Origin: Occultella gossypii
GTDB lineage: Bacteria; Actinomycetota; Actinomycetes; Actinomycetales; Beutenbergiaceae
DNA: 64,000 bases
Reading direction: 5' to 3'
Assembly: GCF_019947135.1 (NCBI RefSeq)
Contig: NZ_JAGSHT010000016.1
Span: forward strand, 186,001-250,000
In this document: piece by piece, positions 24,895 through 33,087 of the stretch
Layout: each line of letters starts with the position of its first letter
Numbering within the stretch: the first letter of the stretch is position 1
The notes under the pieces: generated by a model
The model's database searches: none
What the model saw: only the letters and a program-made list of their open reading frames with translations
Told to the model about the DNA's origin: nothing
Program-made: the position numbers and the translations under genes

Positions 24895-26232
24895 TCAGCC
24901 CCAGGTCCGGTCGAGTGCCACGTCGGAGTCCCAGACGCTGCTGTCGTCGAAGAAGATGGGGTTCGACTGGTCGAGGCACTCGCGCATGAGGTCGAGGTTG
25001 ACGTCGTCGAAGCCGAGACCCGGCTTGTCCGGCACCTGGATGTAGCCGCCGGCGATGATCGGGCCGTCGAAGCCGAGCACGAGGTCGCTCCAGTACTCGA
25101 CGTCCGCGCCGTGGTGCTCGAGCGCCAGGAAGTTGTAGGTCGCCGCGGCGATCTGCACGCAAGCCATGGTCGCGACCGGGCTCGCGGCCAGGTGCAGGGC
25201 CATCGGCACGCCGTACTCCTCCGCGAGATCGCCGATGCGCTTGGTCTCGACCAGACCGCCGGCGGTGGCCGGGTCGGGGTGCACCACGTCCACGGCACCC
25301 GCGTCCAGGAGGGGACGGAAGCCCTCGGCGAGATAGATGTCCTCGCCCGTGGCGGTCGGCGTGGTCGTGGAGTCGGTCAGCTTCTTCCACTGCTCGGTGT
25401 ACTGCCAGGGGATGAGGTCCTCGAGCCAGGCAAGGCCGAACGGCTCGAGGGCCTGGGCGATCCGGATGCAGGACTTCAGGTCCACGTGCCCGATGTGGTC
25501 GACGGCGATCGGGACGTCGTAGCCCACCTCGGCCCGGACGGTGCGGACGTAGTCGACCAGGTGGTCCACGCCCGCCTGGGAGATCTGCAGAGCCGTGAAC
25601 GGGTGCGGCGTGAACCGGTCGATCATGGCGCCGGACTGGCCCACCAGGGCGTTGGGGACCTCGTCGAGCAGGTCGACGCCGACGTCCATCTTGAGCATCG
25701 TGTAGCCGGCGTCCAGACGACCCTTGAGCCGCTCGGCCATCCTGTGCGGGTCCCGCTCGCCCGGGGTGTCGGCGTAGCACTTGATCCGGTCGCGGAACTG
25801 CCCGCCCATCAGGGCGTAGGCCGGGACGCCGTACGCCTTGCCGGCCAGGTCCATCAGGGCCATCTCGACGCCGGAGACGCCACCACCCAGGCGCCCGTGG
25901 CCGCCGAACTGACGGATCTTGCGCAGGATCCGGTCGAGGTTGCAGGGGTTCTCCCCGATGATCCGGCTCTTCAGCATCAACGCGTAGGTCGCGCTCGCCT
26001 GGTCCCGCACCTCGCCCCAGCCGACCAGGCCCTGGTTGGTCTCGATCCTGATGATCGTCGACTTGAACGGGACCTTGTCGAGGCACGCGACGCGAAGGTC
26101 GGTGATGCGCAGCGCGGAGGGACGCGACGCCTGGCTGACGTGCTCGGCCGAGATCGGCAGCTCGCGGTCCCGGGCGGCGATCAGGTCGCGATCACGCGCG
26201 TCGAGCATGGTGGTGGGCATGACCCGGTTCAT
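24895..26232 (-). CDS. Enolase-superfamily (mandelate racemase/muconate lactonizing) dehydratase (locus B)
   Basis: 445 residues. N-terminal capping domain, then a barrel with metal ligands Asp in AVDHIGHVD, Glu in LAWLEDLIPW and Glu in TGEDIYLAEG, plus a likely base His in MALHLAAS. The usual KxK at the end of strand 2 reads LKMDVG, so the second Lys is replaced by Asp. That fits acid-sugar dehydratases better than racemases. AGGAGA lies 9 nt before ATG 26232. First gene of the operon running to 19581; it probably dehydrates an aldonic or aldaric acid. Confidence 0.88.
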   Translation of the reverse strand: MNRVMPTTMLDARDRDLIAARDRELPISAEHVSQASRPSALRITDLRVACLDKVPFKSTIIRIETNQGLVGWGEVRDQASATYALMLKSRIIGENPCNLDRILRKIRQFGGHGRLGGGVSGVEMALMDLAGKAYGVPAYALMGGQFRDRIKCYADTPGERDPHRMAERLKGRLDAGYTMLKMDVGVDLLDEVPNALVGQSGAMIDRFTPHPFTALQISQAGVDHLVDYVRTVRAEVGYDVPIAVDHIGHVDLKSCIRIAQALEPFGLAWLEDLIPWQYTEQWKKLTDSTTTPTATGEDIYLAEGFRPLLDAGAVDVVHPDPATAGGLVETKRIGDLAEEYGVPMALHLAASPVATMACVQIAAATYNFLALEHHGADVEYWSDLVLGFDGPIIAGGYIQVPDKPGLGFDDVNLDLMRECLDQSNPIFFDDSSVWDSDVALDRTWG

Positions 26233-26769
26233 GTGGGTGGTTCTCCTGGTTGAGGGGCTGGTCGTGGGGGTGGTTGGTCTGAAGATCGGACTGTGGTGAA
26301 CCGGCGGCGTCCGGCCGGTCGGCTGGCGGCGCCGTTCCGCCGGGGTCGTCAGCCGGGCCGGGCCTGGGTCACGCCAGGGTCGGGACCGCGGCTCGCTCGC
26401 CCGCCGCTCGCGCGGTCGTATCGCGGCAAGGGCGGTCTCGTCCGCGAGGCCCGTGGTGCGCCGGCGACAACTTGCGACCTCGTCGTGCGTTCGCCGATGT
26501 AGTTACGGCGGCGGTCGGGGTGTCTGACGGCAGCGTCTCGGCCGACCGTTGCGCCCGGTGACACCGGTGGACGCGTGCGGCAGGCACGTTCGGCACCCCG
26601 GGGGCCGGCACCGCGGACCAGTTTCAGTTGCGCACTGGCCGCACGCTCGCCTGGACCACCTGGTACCGGGTCTCACCACCTCCATCGTGGTTGTGCTCTG
26701 TACAACTGCGTTGCAGTCAGCATGTACTGTTGGCTTGTCAGGTGTCAAGCGGCAGATGGGATACAGATC
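26233..26769. other. 537-bp divergent regulatory region of locus B
   Basis: Holds the promoters of the dehydratase operon (minus) and the IclR gene (plus). No open frame looks real: the long ones are GC-driven and lack family matches. The only clear signal is an inverted repeat at 26705-26717. The rest is unusually rich in CG-heavy repeats without order I can name. Confidence 0.5.
26703..26717. promoter_or_regulatory. Probable IclR operator
   Basis: ACTGC-GTT-GCAGT is a perfect 5-bp inverted repeat 52 bp upstream of the IclR start. The 11-mer CAACTGCGTTG (26703-26713) recurs with one change (CAACTTCGTTG) at 31439-31449, upstream of the locus B importer, which hints at one regulator for both. 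Confidence 0.45.
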
Positions 26770-27552
26770 ATGAGAACGTCCGACGACACGTCGGCGGAGG
26801 CCGCGGAAGCGCGACCGTCCTCGTCGCTGCACCGAGGCCTGCAGGTTCTCGAGGTGGTGGCACAGTCCGGCTCGAAGGGCGCATCGGTCACGGAGGTCGC
26901 CACCCGGCTCGAGCTCGACAAGTCGACGGCGTCGCGCACGCTCTCCACCCTGCGCGCGATCGGCTACGTCCAGCAGGACCGGACCCGGCGCTACTTCAGC
27001 ACGTCGAAGCTCGCCAAACTTGCGGTCCGCCGGCCGGGCGGCAGCGATCTGGTCGCCCTCGCCCGCGAGCGTCTCGAGCAGCTGCACCGCCAGGTGGACG
27101 AGGCGATCCACCTGGCCATCGCCGACGGCGGCGAGATGCTCTTCCTCGACTACATGCAGACCAGCAAGGTGGTGCGCAGCGAGGAGTCCACCACACCGCG
27201 GCCGCTCCACGAGGTCGCCGTGGGCATCGCCGTGCTCGCCGCCCTGGACGACGAGGACCGGGTCCAGGAACTCATCGAGGCCTCGGAGAACGTGGGTACG
27301 GCGCCGCTTTCCACGGAGGACCACCAAGCCCTGAGCCTGGAGATCTCCCGCGCGCGGCGGCGCGGCTGGGCGACCCTCGACCGCGGCGACGACGTCAGCC
27401 GGGTCGCGGTAGCGATCAGGGACCGCGCCGGCGCGCCGATCGCCGCCCTCTGCGTGTATGGCCCGTCCTACCGTCTCGACCCCATCCAGGACACGATCGT
27501 GCAGGCGGCCCAGGCGGCCGCCGCCGACCTGTCCACGGCGCTCGACGCGTAG
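26770..27552 (+). CDS. IclR-family transcriptional regulator (locus B)
   Basis: 260 residues. Winged helix-turn-helix at about 22-80 (SVTEVATRLELDKSTASRTL) and C-terminal effector domain (HLAIADGGEMLFLDYMQ). It stands between the catabolic operon (minus, from 26232) and the importer (minus, 30805-27605), so it probably senses a sugar acid and controls both. No Shine-Dalgarno is seen before ATG 26770, though GATACA at about 26760 could be a -10 box giving a nearly leaderless message. Confidence 0.88.
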   Translation: MRTSDDTSAEAAEARPSSSLHRGLQVLEVVAQSGSKGASVTEVATRLELDKSTASRTLSTLRAIGYVQQDRTRRYFSTSKLAKLAVRRPGGSDLVALARERLEQLHRQVDEAIHLAIADGGEMLFLDYMQTSKVVRSEESTTPRPLHEVAVGIAVLAALDDEDRVQELIEASENVGTAPLSTEDHQALSLEISRARRRGWATLDRGDDVSRVAVAIRDRAGAPIAALCVYGPSYRLDPIQDTIVQAAQAAAADLSTALDA

Positions 27553-27583
27553 ACCGGCGCGCCTGTCGGCCAGGCGCGCCGGT
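27553..27583. terminator. Strong bidirectional terminator
   Basis: ACCGGCGCGCCTG (27553-27565) and CAGGCGCGCCGGT (27571-27583) form a perfect 13-bp stem with a 5-nt loop directly after the IclR stop codon. It lies between convergent genes (IclR plus, permease minus), so it can end transcription from both sides. Confidence 0.8.
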
Positions 27584-27604
27584 CCGGTGTTCGAGCGGCG
27601 GGGA

Positions 27605-28489
27605 CTACTTGAGACCCGAGCTCGAGATGCCTTCAAGAATCTGCTTCTGTGCGACGAAGAAGAAGATCACCAACGGCACCAGCGACAGCACGGACATCGC
27701 GAGGAGGCGACCCGTGCCGAAGCCCGTATCCGTCGAGAGCAGCGCGTTGAGCGCCACCGGGACGGTGTAGAGGCTGGTCCTGGTCAGATAGATCAACGGG
27801 CCGAGGAAGTCGTTCCAGGTCCAGATGACGGTGAAGATCGCCGTCGTCGCGAGTGCCGGCCGCATCAGCGGAAGGATGATCGACCAGTAGATCCGGAAGT
27901 ACCCCGCTCCGTCCATGAAGGCCGCCTGATCCAGCTCCCGCGGTATGCCCCGCACGAACTGGATCATCAGGAACACGAAGAACGCGTCGGTGGCGAGGAA
28001 CTTCGGGAGCACCAGCGGGATGAAGGTGTTCAGGGCGCCGATGTAGGAGAAGGTCAGGTACTGCGGGATCAACAGCACGTGGACCGGGATCAGCAGCGTG
28101 GCGATGACCACGCCGAAGTACACCGGCTGCAGCCTGAACCGCAGCCGCGCCAGCACGTAGGCCGAGAGCGAGCAGGCCAGCAGATTCCCGATCAGGGCAA
28201 GGATCGCGACCACGGCGGAGTTGAGGAAGAAGGTCGTGAAATCGACGCTGAGCGTCGACCAGCCCTCCGTGTAGTTGATGCCGGTCCAGATGCCCTCCGG
28301 CCACAGCCCCGCATTCGCGACCTCCGACTCGGGAAGGAACGAGAGGCGAATCATCCACAGCAGTGGATAGATCATCGCCACCAATGCCACCGAGACGAGG
28401 ATCTGCCGTAGCCACCGATTACGCCGCAGACGCGATGTTCGCAGCTTTACCGGATCGGCGACGACGCGATCAAGACTACTGGTCGCCAT
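27605..28489 (-). CDS. Sugar ABC transporter permease, MalG type (locus B)
   Basis: 294 residues, six helices; EAA loop LDQAAFMDGAGYFRIYWSII. The start overlaps the 3' end of the partner permease by 14 bp. Closely similar to the MalG-type permease at 11666-12583 (shared FLATDAFF, FVRGIPRELD/FMRGIPRELD). It forms the channel with the product of 28476-29384; the ATPase is not encoded nearby. Confidence 0.92.
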   Translation of the reverse strand: MATSSLDRVVADPVKLRTSRLRRNRWLRQILVSVALVAMIYPLLWMIRLSFLPESEVANAGLWPEGIWTGINYTEGWSTLSVDFTTFFLNSAVVAILALIGNLLACSLSAYVLARLRFRLQPVYFGVVIATLLIPVHVLLIPQYLTFSYIGALNTFIPLVLPKFLATDAFFVFLMIQFVRGIPRELDQAAFMDGAGYFRIYWSIILPLMRPALATTAIFTVIWTWNDFLGPLIYLTRTSLYTVPVALNALLSTDTGFGTGRLLAMSVLSLVPLVIFFFVAQKQILEGISSSGLK

Positions 28490-29384
28490 AATAGACCCAC
28501 TTCCTGGAAACGATGAACTGCACGGCCGTCAGGATGCCGATGAAGATGACCAGCACCCACGCCAGGGCCGACGCATAACCCATGCGGTATTCGATGAAGC
28601 CGACGATGTAGACATACAGCGTGTAGAACAGCGTCGAATCGACCGGTCCACCGGTACCGCCACTGACGATGTAGGCCTGATTGAAAGCCTGGAATGCTCC
28701 TACGGTCTGCAGGATGAGGTTGAAGAAGATCATCGGCGTCAGGAGCGGGAGCACGATGCTCTTCAGCCTGCGGCCGTACCCCGCGCCGTCGACCGTGGCC
28801 GCCTCTATCAGTTCCTTGGGGATCTCCTTGAGTCCCGCAAGGAAGATGATCATCGGGGATCCGAAGGTCCACACCTGCAGCAGCACGAGGGTCAGCAGTG
28901 CAGTGTCGGGGTCATACAGCCAGTTCCGGCCCGTCACCCCGAAGATCGACAGGACGGCGTTGACCAGCCCGTCGGTCTTGAAGATCTGCCGCCAGAGCAG
29001 CGCGATCGCGACGCTGGCACCGAGGAGCGAGGGCAGATAGAAGCCGGCCCGGTAGACCCCGAGCCAGCGGATGCCCTTCTCCAGCAGGAGCGCGAGACCC
29101 AGCGCCAGCCCGAGCTGCAGAGGCACGGCCAGGCACACGTACATCAGGGTGACGCTCATCGACTTGAAGAACTTCGGGTCGCTGAAGACCGCGGCGTAGT
29201 TGTCCAACCCCACGAACTCGGTGCTGCCGAGGATCGAGTAGTTGGTCAGCGACAGGACGAGCGACGCGATCAGGGGTCCGATCGTGATCCCGAGTGCGCC
29301 CACGAGCCACGGCAGGAGCATCACGTGCGCGGCGAGCCACGTGCGAGCTCGCCTGGGGCGAACACGGCCGGTTCCGCTTGTCAT
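28476..29384 (-). CDS. Sugar ABC transporter permease, MalF type (locus B)
   Basis: 302 residues, six helices, EAA loop IEAATVDGAGYGRRLKSIVL. GGAAGGGG lies 4 nt before ATG 29384. The open frame continues upstream through the G/C homopolymer block, but that part would be a meaningless Gly/Pro stretch. Paralogous to the permease at 12580-13596 (GGPVDSTLFYTLYVYIVGF). Confidence 0.92.
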   Translation of the reverse strand: MTSGTGRVRPRRARTWLAAHVMLLPWLVGALGITIGPLIASLVLSLTNYSILGSTEFVGLDNYAAVFSDPKFFKSMSVTLMYVCLAVPLQLGLALGLALLLEKGIRWLGVYRAGFYLPSLLGASVAIALLWRQIFKTDGLVNAVLSIFGVTGRNWLYDPDTALLTLVLLQVWTFGSPMIIFLAGLKEIPKELIEAATVDGAGYGRRLKSIVLPLLTPMIFFNLILQTVGAFQAFNQAYIVSGGTGGPVDSTLFYTLYVYIVGFIEYRMGYASALAWVLVIFIGILTAVQFIVSRKWVYYGDQ

Positions 29385-29408
29385 CGAACCCCTTCCGGAT
29401 CCGAGCGT

Positions 29409-29514
<106 letters not shown>

Positions 29515-29530
29515 ACGTCGACGCCCGATT

Positions 29531-30805
29531 TCAAAGGCTCCCGCTCACAGTGCTGTGGAACTGGGTGACGGCGTCCGTGATCGAGGCCTGGCCCAGCACG
29601 ACCTGCTCGATGGCGGCGTCGTACTCCCGGCGCCACGTGCTCGCGTTCGGCGGGGCGTCGTACCGCGGCCGCATCTCCTGCGCCAGGACCGCGTCGGTCA
29701 CGCTGTTGGCCTGCTGGATGTTCGGGTCGTCGGTGCCCTCCAGCGCGGTCCGCTGCCGCAGGCTGGCCGGCGTCCCCTGGACGGGGCCGAGTTCGGTGAT
29801 GAACTCCTCGCTGTTGAGGTTGAAGTCGAGCACGCGGCCGACCGCCTCGAGCCGGTCCTCGGGCACGCCCTCGTAGACGCCCACGCGGACGAAGTAGGTG
29901 AACGCGTGGCCGTCGGCGGCGTCCTCGAGCACCGGTGTCGGCACCTCCCGCAACTCGAAGTCGGGGAAGACCAGGCTCGCCTCGAGGATCTGGTTGTGGC
30001 TGCCGATGTCCGAGAGCACCTTGGACCCGAACTCGTTCCAGGCGCCTTGGATGCCGCCCTGTTCCTCGACCGAGAGAGTCACCTCGTCGAGCCTGAGCTG
30101 CTCCCACCAGTCCAGGTACGAGGCGATCCCGTCGATGCTCGCGCCCAGCTGGCCGTCCTCGGTCCAGAGGTCCTCACCGTGCTGACGCAGCCAGGCTTCG
30201 AGCGTGAGGTCGTGGCCGGCGTGGTAGAAGATGCCCTTGTTACCGTCGGGGTTGTTGTTCGTGTAGTCGCGCAGGAACTCCGCGGTGGAGTCCCAGGACC
30301 ACACCGAGGGCGCCTCTGCCCCGAGCTCGTCGAGGAAGGTCTGGTTGTAGCGGAAGCACGGCGTGATCATGCCCACCGGGAGCGTGTTGAGCTTGCCGTC
30401 GATCTTCAGGCGGTCGAGCATGTCCGCGTCCAGCGAATCGAAATCGAAGCCGGGCAGGCCCTCGACGTCGTGATAGATGCCCGCCTGGTTGTAGGCGAGG
30501 ATCTGAGGTGAGGCGATCCAGAAGATGTCGGCCACCTCGCCGCCGGCGATCTGGGTGGTCATTCGTTCCTGGAAAGCATCGTAGGACGCGAATTCCTGGA
30601 GGATCTCGATGTCCTCGTTGGCGTCCATGAACTTCTGGAACAACGCGGCGTACAGCGCCTGCGCACTTCCGTTGTCCCAGTGGCCGTATCGAACCTGCGA
30701 GACCCCACCGCTGGAGCCGCCACCGGAATTCGTGCCATTCGAGCATGCGGCAAGAGCGGCAACGCTGGCCGCGGCACCGAGACCCAAAAACTGTCGACGT
30801 TTCAT
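29531..30805 (-). CDS. Sugar ABC transporter substrate-binding lipoprotein, Tat type (locus B)
   Basis: 424 residues. The N-terminus MKRRQFLGLGAAASVAALAA ends in a Cys, combining a twin-arginine motif (RRQFLG) with a lipobox, so it is exported folded and lipid-anchored. The rest is a family 1 solute-binding protein (DIFWIASPQILAYNQAGIY). AGGAAG lies 8 nt before the ATG. First gene of the locus B importer operon. The ligand is probably the acid sugar degraded by the neighbouring operon. Confidence 0.9.
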   Translation of the reverse strand: MKRRQFLGLGAAASVAALAACSNGTNSGGGSSGGVSQVRYGHWDNGSAQALYAALFQKFMDANEDIEILQEFASYDAFQERMTTQIAGGEVADIFWIASPQILAYNQAGIYHDVEGLPGFDFDSLDADMLDRLKIDGKLNTLPVGMITPCFRYNQTFLDELGAEAPSVWSWDSTAEFLRDYTNNNPDGNKGIFYHAGHDLTLEAWLRQHGEDLWTEDGQLGASIDGIASYLDWWEQLRLDEVTLSVEEQGGIQGAWNEFGSKVLSDIGSHNQILEASLVFPDFELREVPTPVLEDAADGHAFTYFVRVGVYEGVPEDRLEAVGRVLDFNLNSEEFITELGPVQGTPASLRQRTALEGTDDPNIQQANSVTDAVLAQEMRPRYDAPPNASTWRREYDAAIEQVVLGQASITDAVTQFHSTVSGSL

Positions 30806-31487
30806 CGTGTCTTCTTCCTGATCTTGAGGGCGAAAAGGGAACTACGTGAACAAGGGACAGACATCCCGTGCGATCGGGTGGTCGCACAATTCAGCGATGA
30901 CTCCTGCGACCGGAACCTGGACGCGCGGCAGGGCACGCCTCAGCGAACGGCGTACCGCTGCCGTCCCGCGCGTGCTGAGTTCTCGCTCGGACGCACTCGT
31001 GCGCCGCGCTTACGGCGCTGCCTTCCACGCATCCAGCGCGGTGCCGTGAGCGACGGTGGCGAACCGTGATGACGAGCCGGTGACTAGCAGCCGACTAGCA
31101 CTGCCCGGGCGTCGTCACTCGTGCATTCGCGCGGAATGGGCTGACCGGCTATGACCGGTCCGCGGCGCGTGGTGGGTCCGTCGAGATCTGCGACTCATCA
31201 TCGGGTCCTAGCTTGTCGGTCGATACCTGTTGCGTGTCGTGAAACTAACATGCACCTGACGGAACGGTCAAGGCGTCAGCATCTCCGCGGCCGCAGCCTC
31301 CGGCGACCACCCGCGCTCGGACCGGGTTGCCCGGATGCAATCTCAGCGGTTGCGGCACGGGGTGGCCACTCACGGCACGGGCGAGGGGTCCGCCGAGTTC
31401 CGCCGGGAGCACGTGACCGAGCGGCAGGGCGTTGACTGCAACTTCGTTGTTGAGTGCACATGTAGGAAGCAACCTCTGTGCGCGTGG
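30806..31487. other. Long intergenic region upstream of the locus B importer
   Basis: About 680 bp without a credible gene. It must contain the importer promoter. GACTAGCA occurs twice near 31082-31103. At 31439-31449 is CAACTTCGTTG, one base different from the core of the suspected IclR operator at 26703. A small RNA cannot be excluded but no hairpin with a T tract stands out. Confidence 0.45.
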
Positions 31488-31532
31488 TTGACGAGCGGCG
31501 CCCCGTCGATCAATACTTAGGCACATGCCTAA
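31488..31532 (+). promoter_or_regulatory. ArsR promoter and operator over the start codon
   Basis: TTGACG (31488-31493) and CAATAC (31511-31516) are 17 bp apart and predict a transcript starting at or beside ATG 31525, that is, leaderless. TTAGGCA-CA-TGCCTAA (31517-31532) is a perfect 7-bp inverted repeat that includes the start codon, a natural autorepressor site. Confidence 0.65.
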
Positions 31533-31863
31533 CTATCGTGAGGATCTGGACCGGATGTTCCACGCCCTGTCCGATCCCACGCGACGTGCCCTGATCGAAC
31601 GGCTGGTCCTCGGCCCCGCCTCGGTCAGCGAGTTGGCCCGCCCGTTCGAGATGGCCATGCCGTCCCTGCTGCAGCACCTCACTGTGCTGGAGCGGGCCGG
31701 AATCGTCACCTCGTCGAAGGTGGGCCGGGTCCGCACGTTCCAGTTCGCCGTCGACGCACTGAGCCCCGGCGCGGACTGGATCGGACGCCAGCGGCTCCCC
31801 GCCGAACGCCGACTCGACCGGCTGGGCGACTTCCTCACCCCGGACAACACGAAGGAGAACTGA
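31525..31863 (+). CDS. ArsR-family regulator (SRPBCC-linked type)
   Basis: 112 residues, one winged helix-turn-helix (LSDPTRRALIERLVLGPASV ... PSLLQHLTVLERAGIV). It lacks the metal-binding cysteines of arsenic sensors, so it is of the kind that pairs with SRPBCC/AHSA1 proteins. The stop precedes the SRPBCC start by 1 bp. A perfect inverted repeat over its own start codon suggests tight autoregulation. Confidence 0.9.
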   Translation: MPNYREDLDRMFHALSDPTRRALIERLVLGPASVSELARPFEMAMPSLLQHLTVLERAGIVTSSKVGRVRTFQFAVDALSPGADWIGRQRLPAERRLDRLGDFLTPDNTKEN

Positions 31864-31864
31864 G

Positions 31865-32332
31865 ATGGACACGCAGACCGAACACAGCCAGACGCACGCG
31901 ACGTTCGTGATCGAACGGACCTACCCGGCATCGCCCGAACGGGTCTGGCATGCACTCTCCGACAACGACGCCCGGGACCTGTGGTTCTCCGGCGAACCCG
32001 AGTTCACCCAGACCGAGAAGTCCCACGACTTCCGGGTCGGCGGGCACGGCACCGAGGACGGTCAATGGCATGGCGGCCCGCGGTCCCGCTACCACTCGAC
32101 CTACACCGACATCGTCGATCTCACCCGGATCGTCTTCACCTACGACATGTGGGTGGACGACCGGCACATGTCCACCTCGCTGGTGACGATCGCGCTCGAG
32201 CCCGACGGCGAGGCCACCCGGCTCACCTACACCGAGCAGGGCGCCCACTTCGACGGGCTCGACGATCCCGCGGGTCGTGAGGAAGGCACCAAGGGGCTGC
32301 TGGACAAGCTCGGGGCGTCGCTCGCCGTCTGA
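31865..32332 (+). CDS. SRPBCC (AHSA1-like) domain protein
   Basis: 155 residues. START/Bet v1-like fold: FVIERTYPASPERVWHALSD at the N-terminus and the closing TEQGAHFDGLDDP with GTKGLLDKLG helix. These proteins bind hydrophobic ligands; the role with ArsR partners is unknown. GGAGAA lies just before ATG 31865, overlapping the end of the ArsR gene. Middle gene of a three-gene unit with the DHFR-like gene. Confidence 0.9.
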   Translation: MDTQTEHSQTHATFVIERTYPASPERVWHALSDNDARDLWFSGEPEFTQTEKSHDFRVGGHGTEDGQWHGGPRSRYHSTYTDIVDLTRIVFTYDMWVDDRHMSTSLVTIALEPDGEATRLTYTEQGAHFDGLDDPAGREEGTKGLLDKLGASLAV

Positions 32333-32379
32333 CCGAGTCCGGCCACGCCCCTTCCCACAACGAAAGCAGGAGAACGATC

Positions 32380-33087
32380 ATGACCAAGGTCACCGCACAG
32401 ATGTCGGTCTCGCTCGACGGCTTCTACGCCGGTCCCGAGCACACCGACACCACGAACTGGATCGACAGCGCGGAGGCCGCCGGGTTCTACCGCGTGACCC
32501 GCTGGGCCGCCGACGCCGCGGCCTGGCGCGAGCGCCAGGGCTTCGCCGGAGGCGAGGACACGTCCGACTCGGACATCATTGCGGAGACCTTCGCGGCTGC
32601 GGGTGCCTACGTGATGGGCCGGCGGATGGCCGACGGCGGAGAGGTGCCCTGGGGCGACGTGCCGCCCTTCCGCGCCCCCGTGTTCGTGGTCACCCACCGC
32701 CCCCGGCCGGTGCTCCACCGCGGCGGCGGCACCAGCTTCACGTACGTCACCGACGGCGTCGCGAGCGCGGTGGCGCAGGCCAGGGAGCAAGCGCGCGGCA
32801 AGGACGTCCAGGTCGCCGGTGGCGGCTCGCTGGTGCGTCAGGCGCTGGCGCTCGGGCTGGTCGATGAGCTCGAACTGCACATCGCCCCGGTGCTGCTCGG
32901 CGACGGGATGCGGCTGCTCGGCCCCGATCTCGGGCTCGGCGACAAGGAGGGCATCGAATTGACGCCCATCCGCGTGATCGGCACCGACGGGCTCACCCAC
33001 ATCCGGTACCGCATCGAGGGCAAGCGCCCACTCGTGCTCGACAACCGCGGCCGGGACGAAGGGCCGGTCGTGGTGGCGGGCGACTAG
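32380..33087 (+). CDS. Dihydrofolate-reductase-family (RibD C-terminal) protein
   Basis: 235 residues. RibD/DHFR fold with MSVSLDGFYAGPEHTD, the nucleotide loop VAGGGSLVRQALALGLVDEL and IAPVLLGDGMRLL. The family is named after DHFR but most members have no known substrate. AGGAGA precedes the ATG. 47 bp after the SRPBCC gene, hence ArsR-SRPBCC-DHFR-like operon. Its stop overlaps the convergent DUF2207 gene by 3 bp. Four such proteins occur in this window. Confidence 0.88.
   Translation: MTKVTAQMSVSLDGFYAGPEHTDTTNWIDSAEAAGFYRVTRWAADAAAWRERQGFAGGEDTSDSDIIAETFAAAGAYVMGRRMADGGEVPWGDVPPFRAPVFVVTHRPRPVLHRGGGTSFTYVTDGVASAVAQAREQARGKDVQVAGGGSLVRQALALGLVDELELHIAPVLLGDGMRLLGPDLGLGDKEGIELTPIRVIGTDGLTHIRYRIEGKRPLVLDNRGRDEGPVVVAGD

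Noticed and set aside
23139-24989. 616-residue open frame antisense to the DAK kinase gene, and similar long antisense frames at 7197-9671, 20094-21662 and 47489-49519
   Set aside because: They lie opposite well-supported genes, have no family signatures and are rich in Arg/Gly/Ala/Pro as expected for shadows in very GC-rich DNA.
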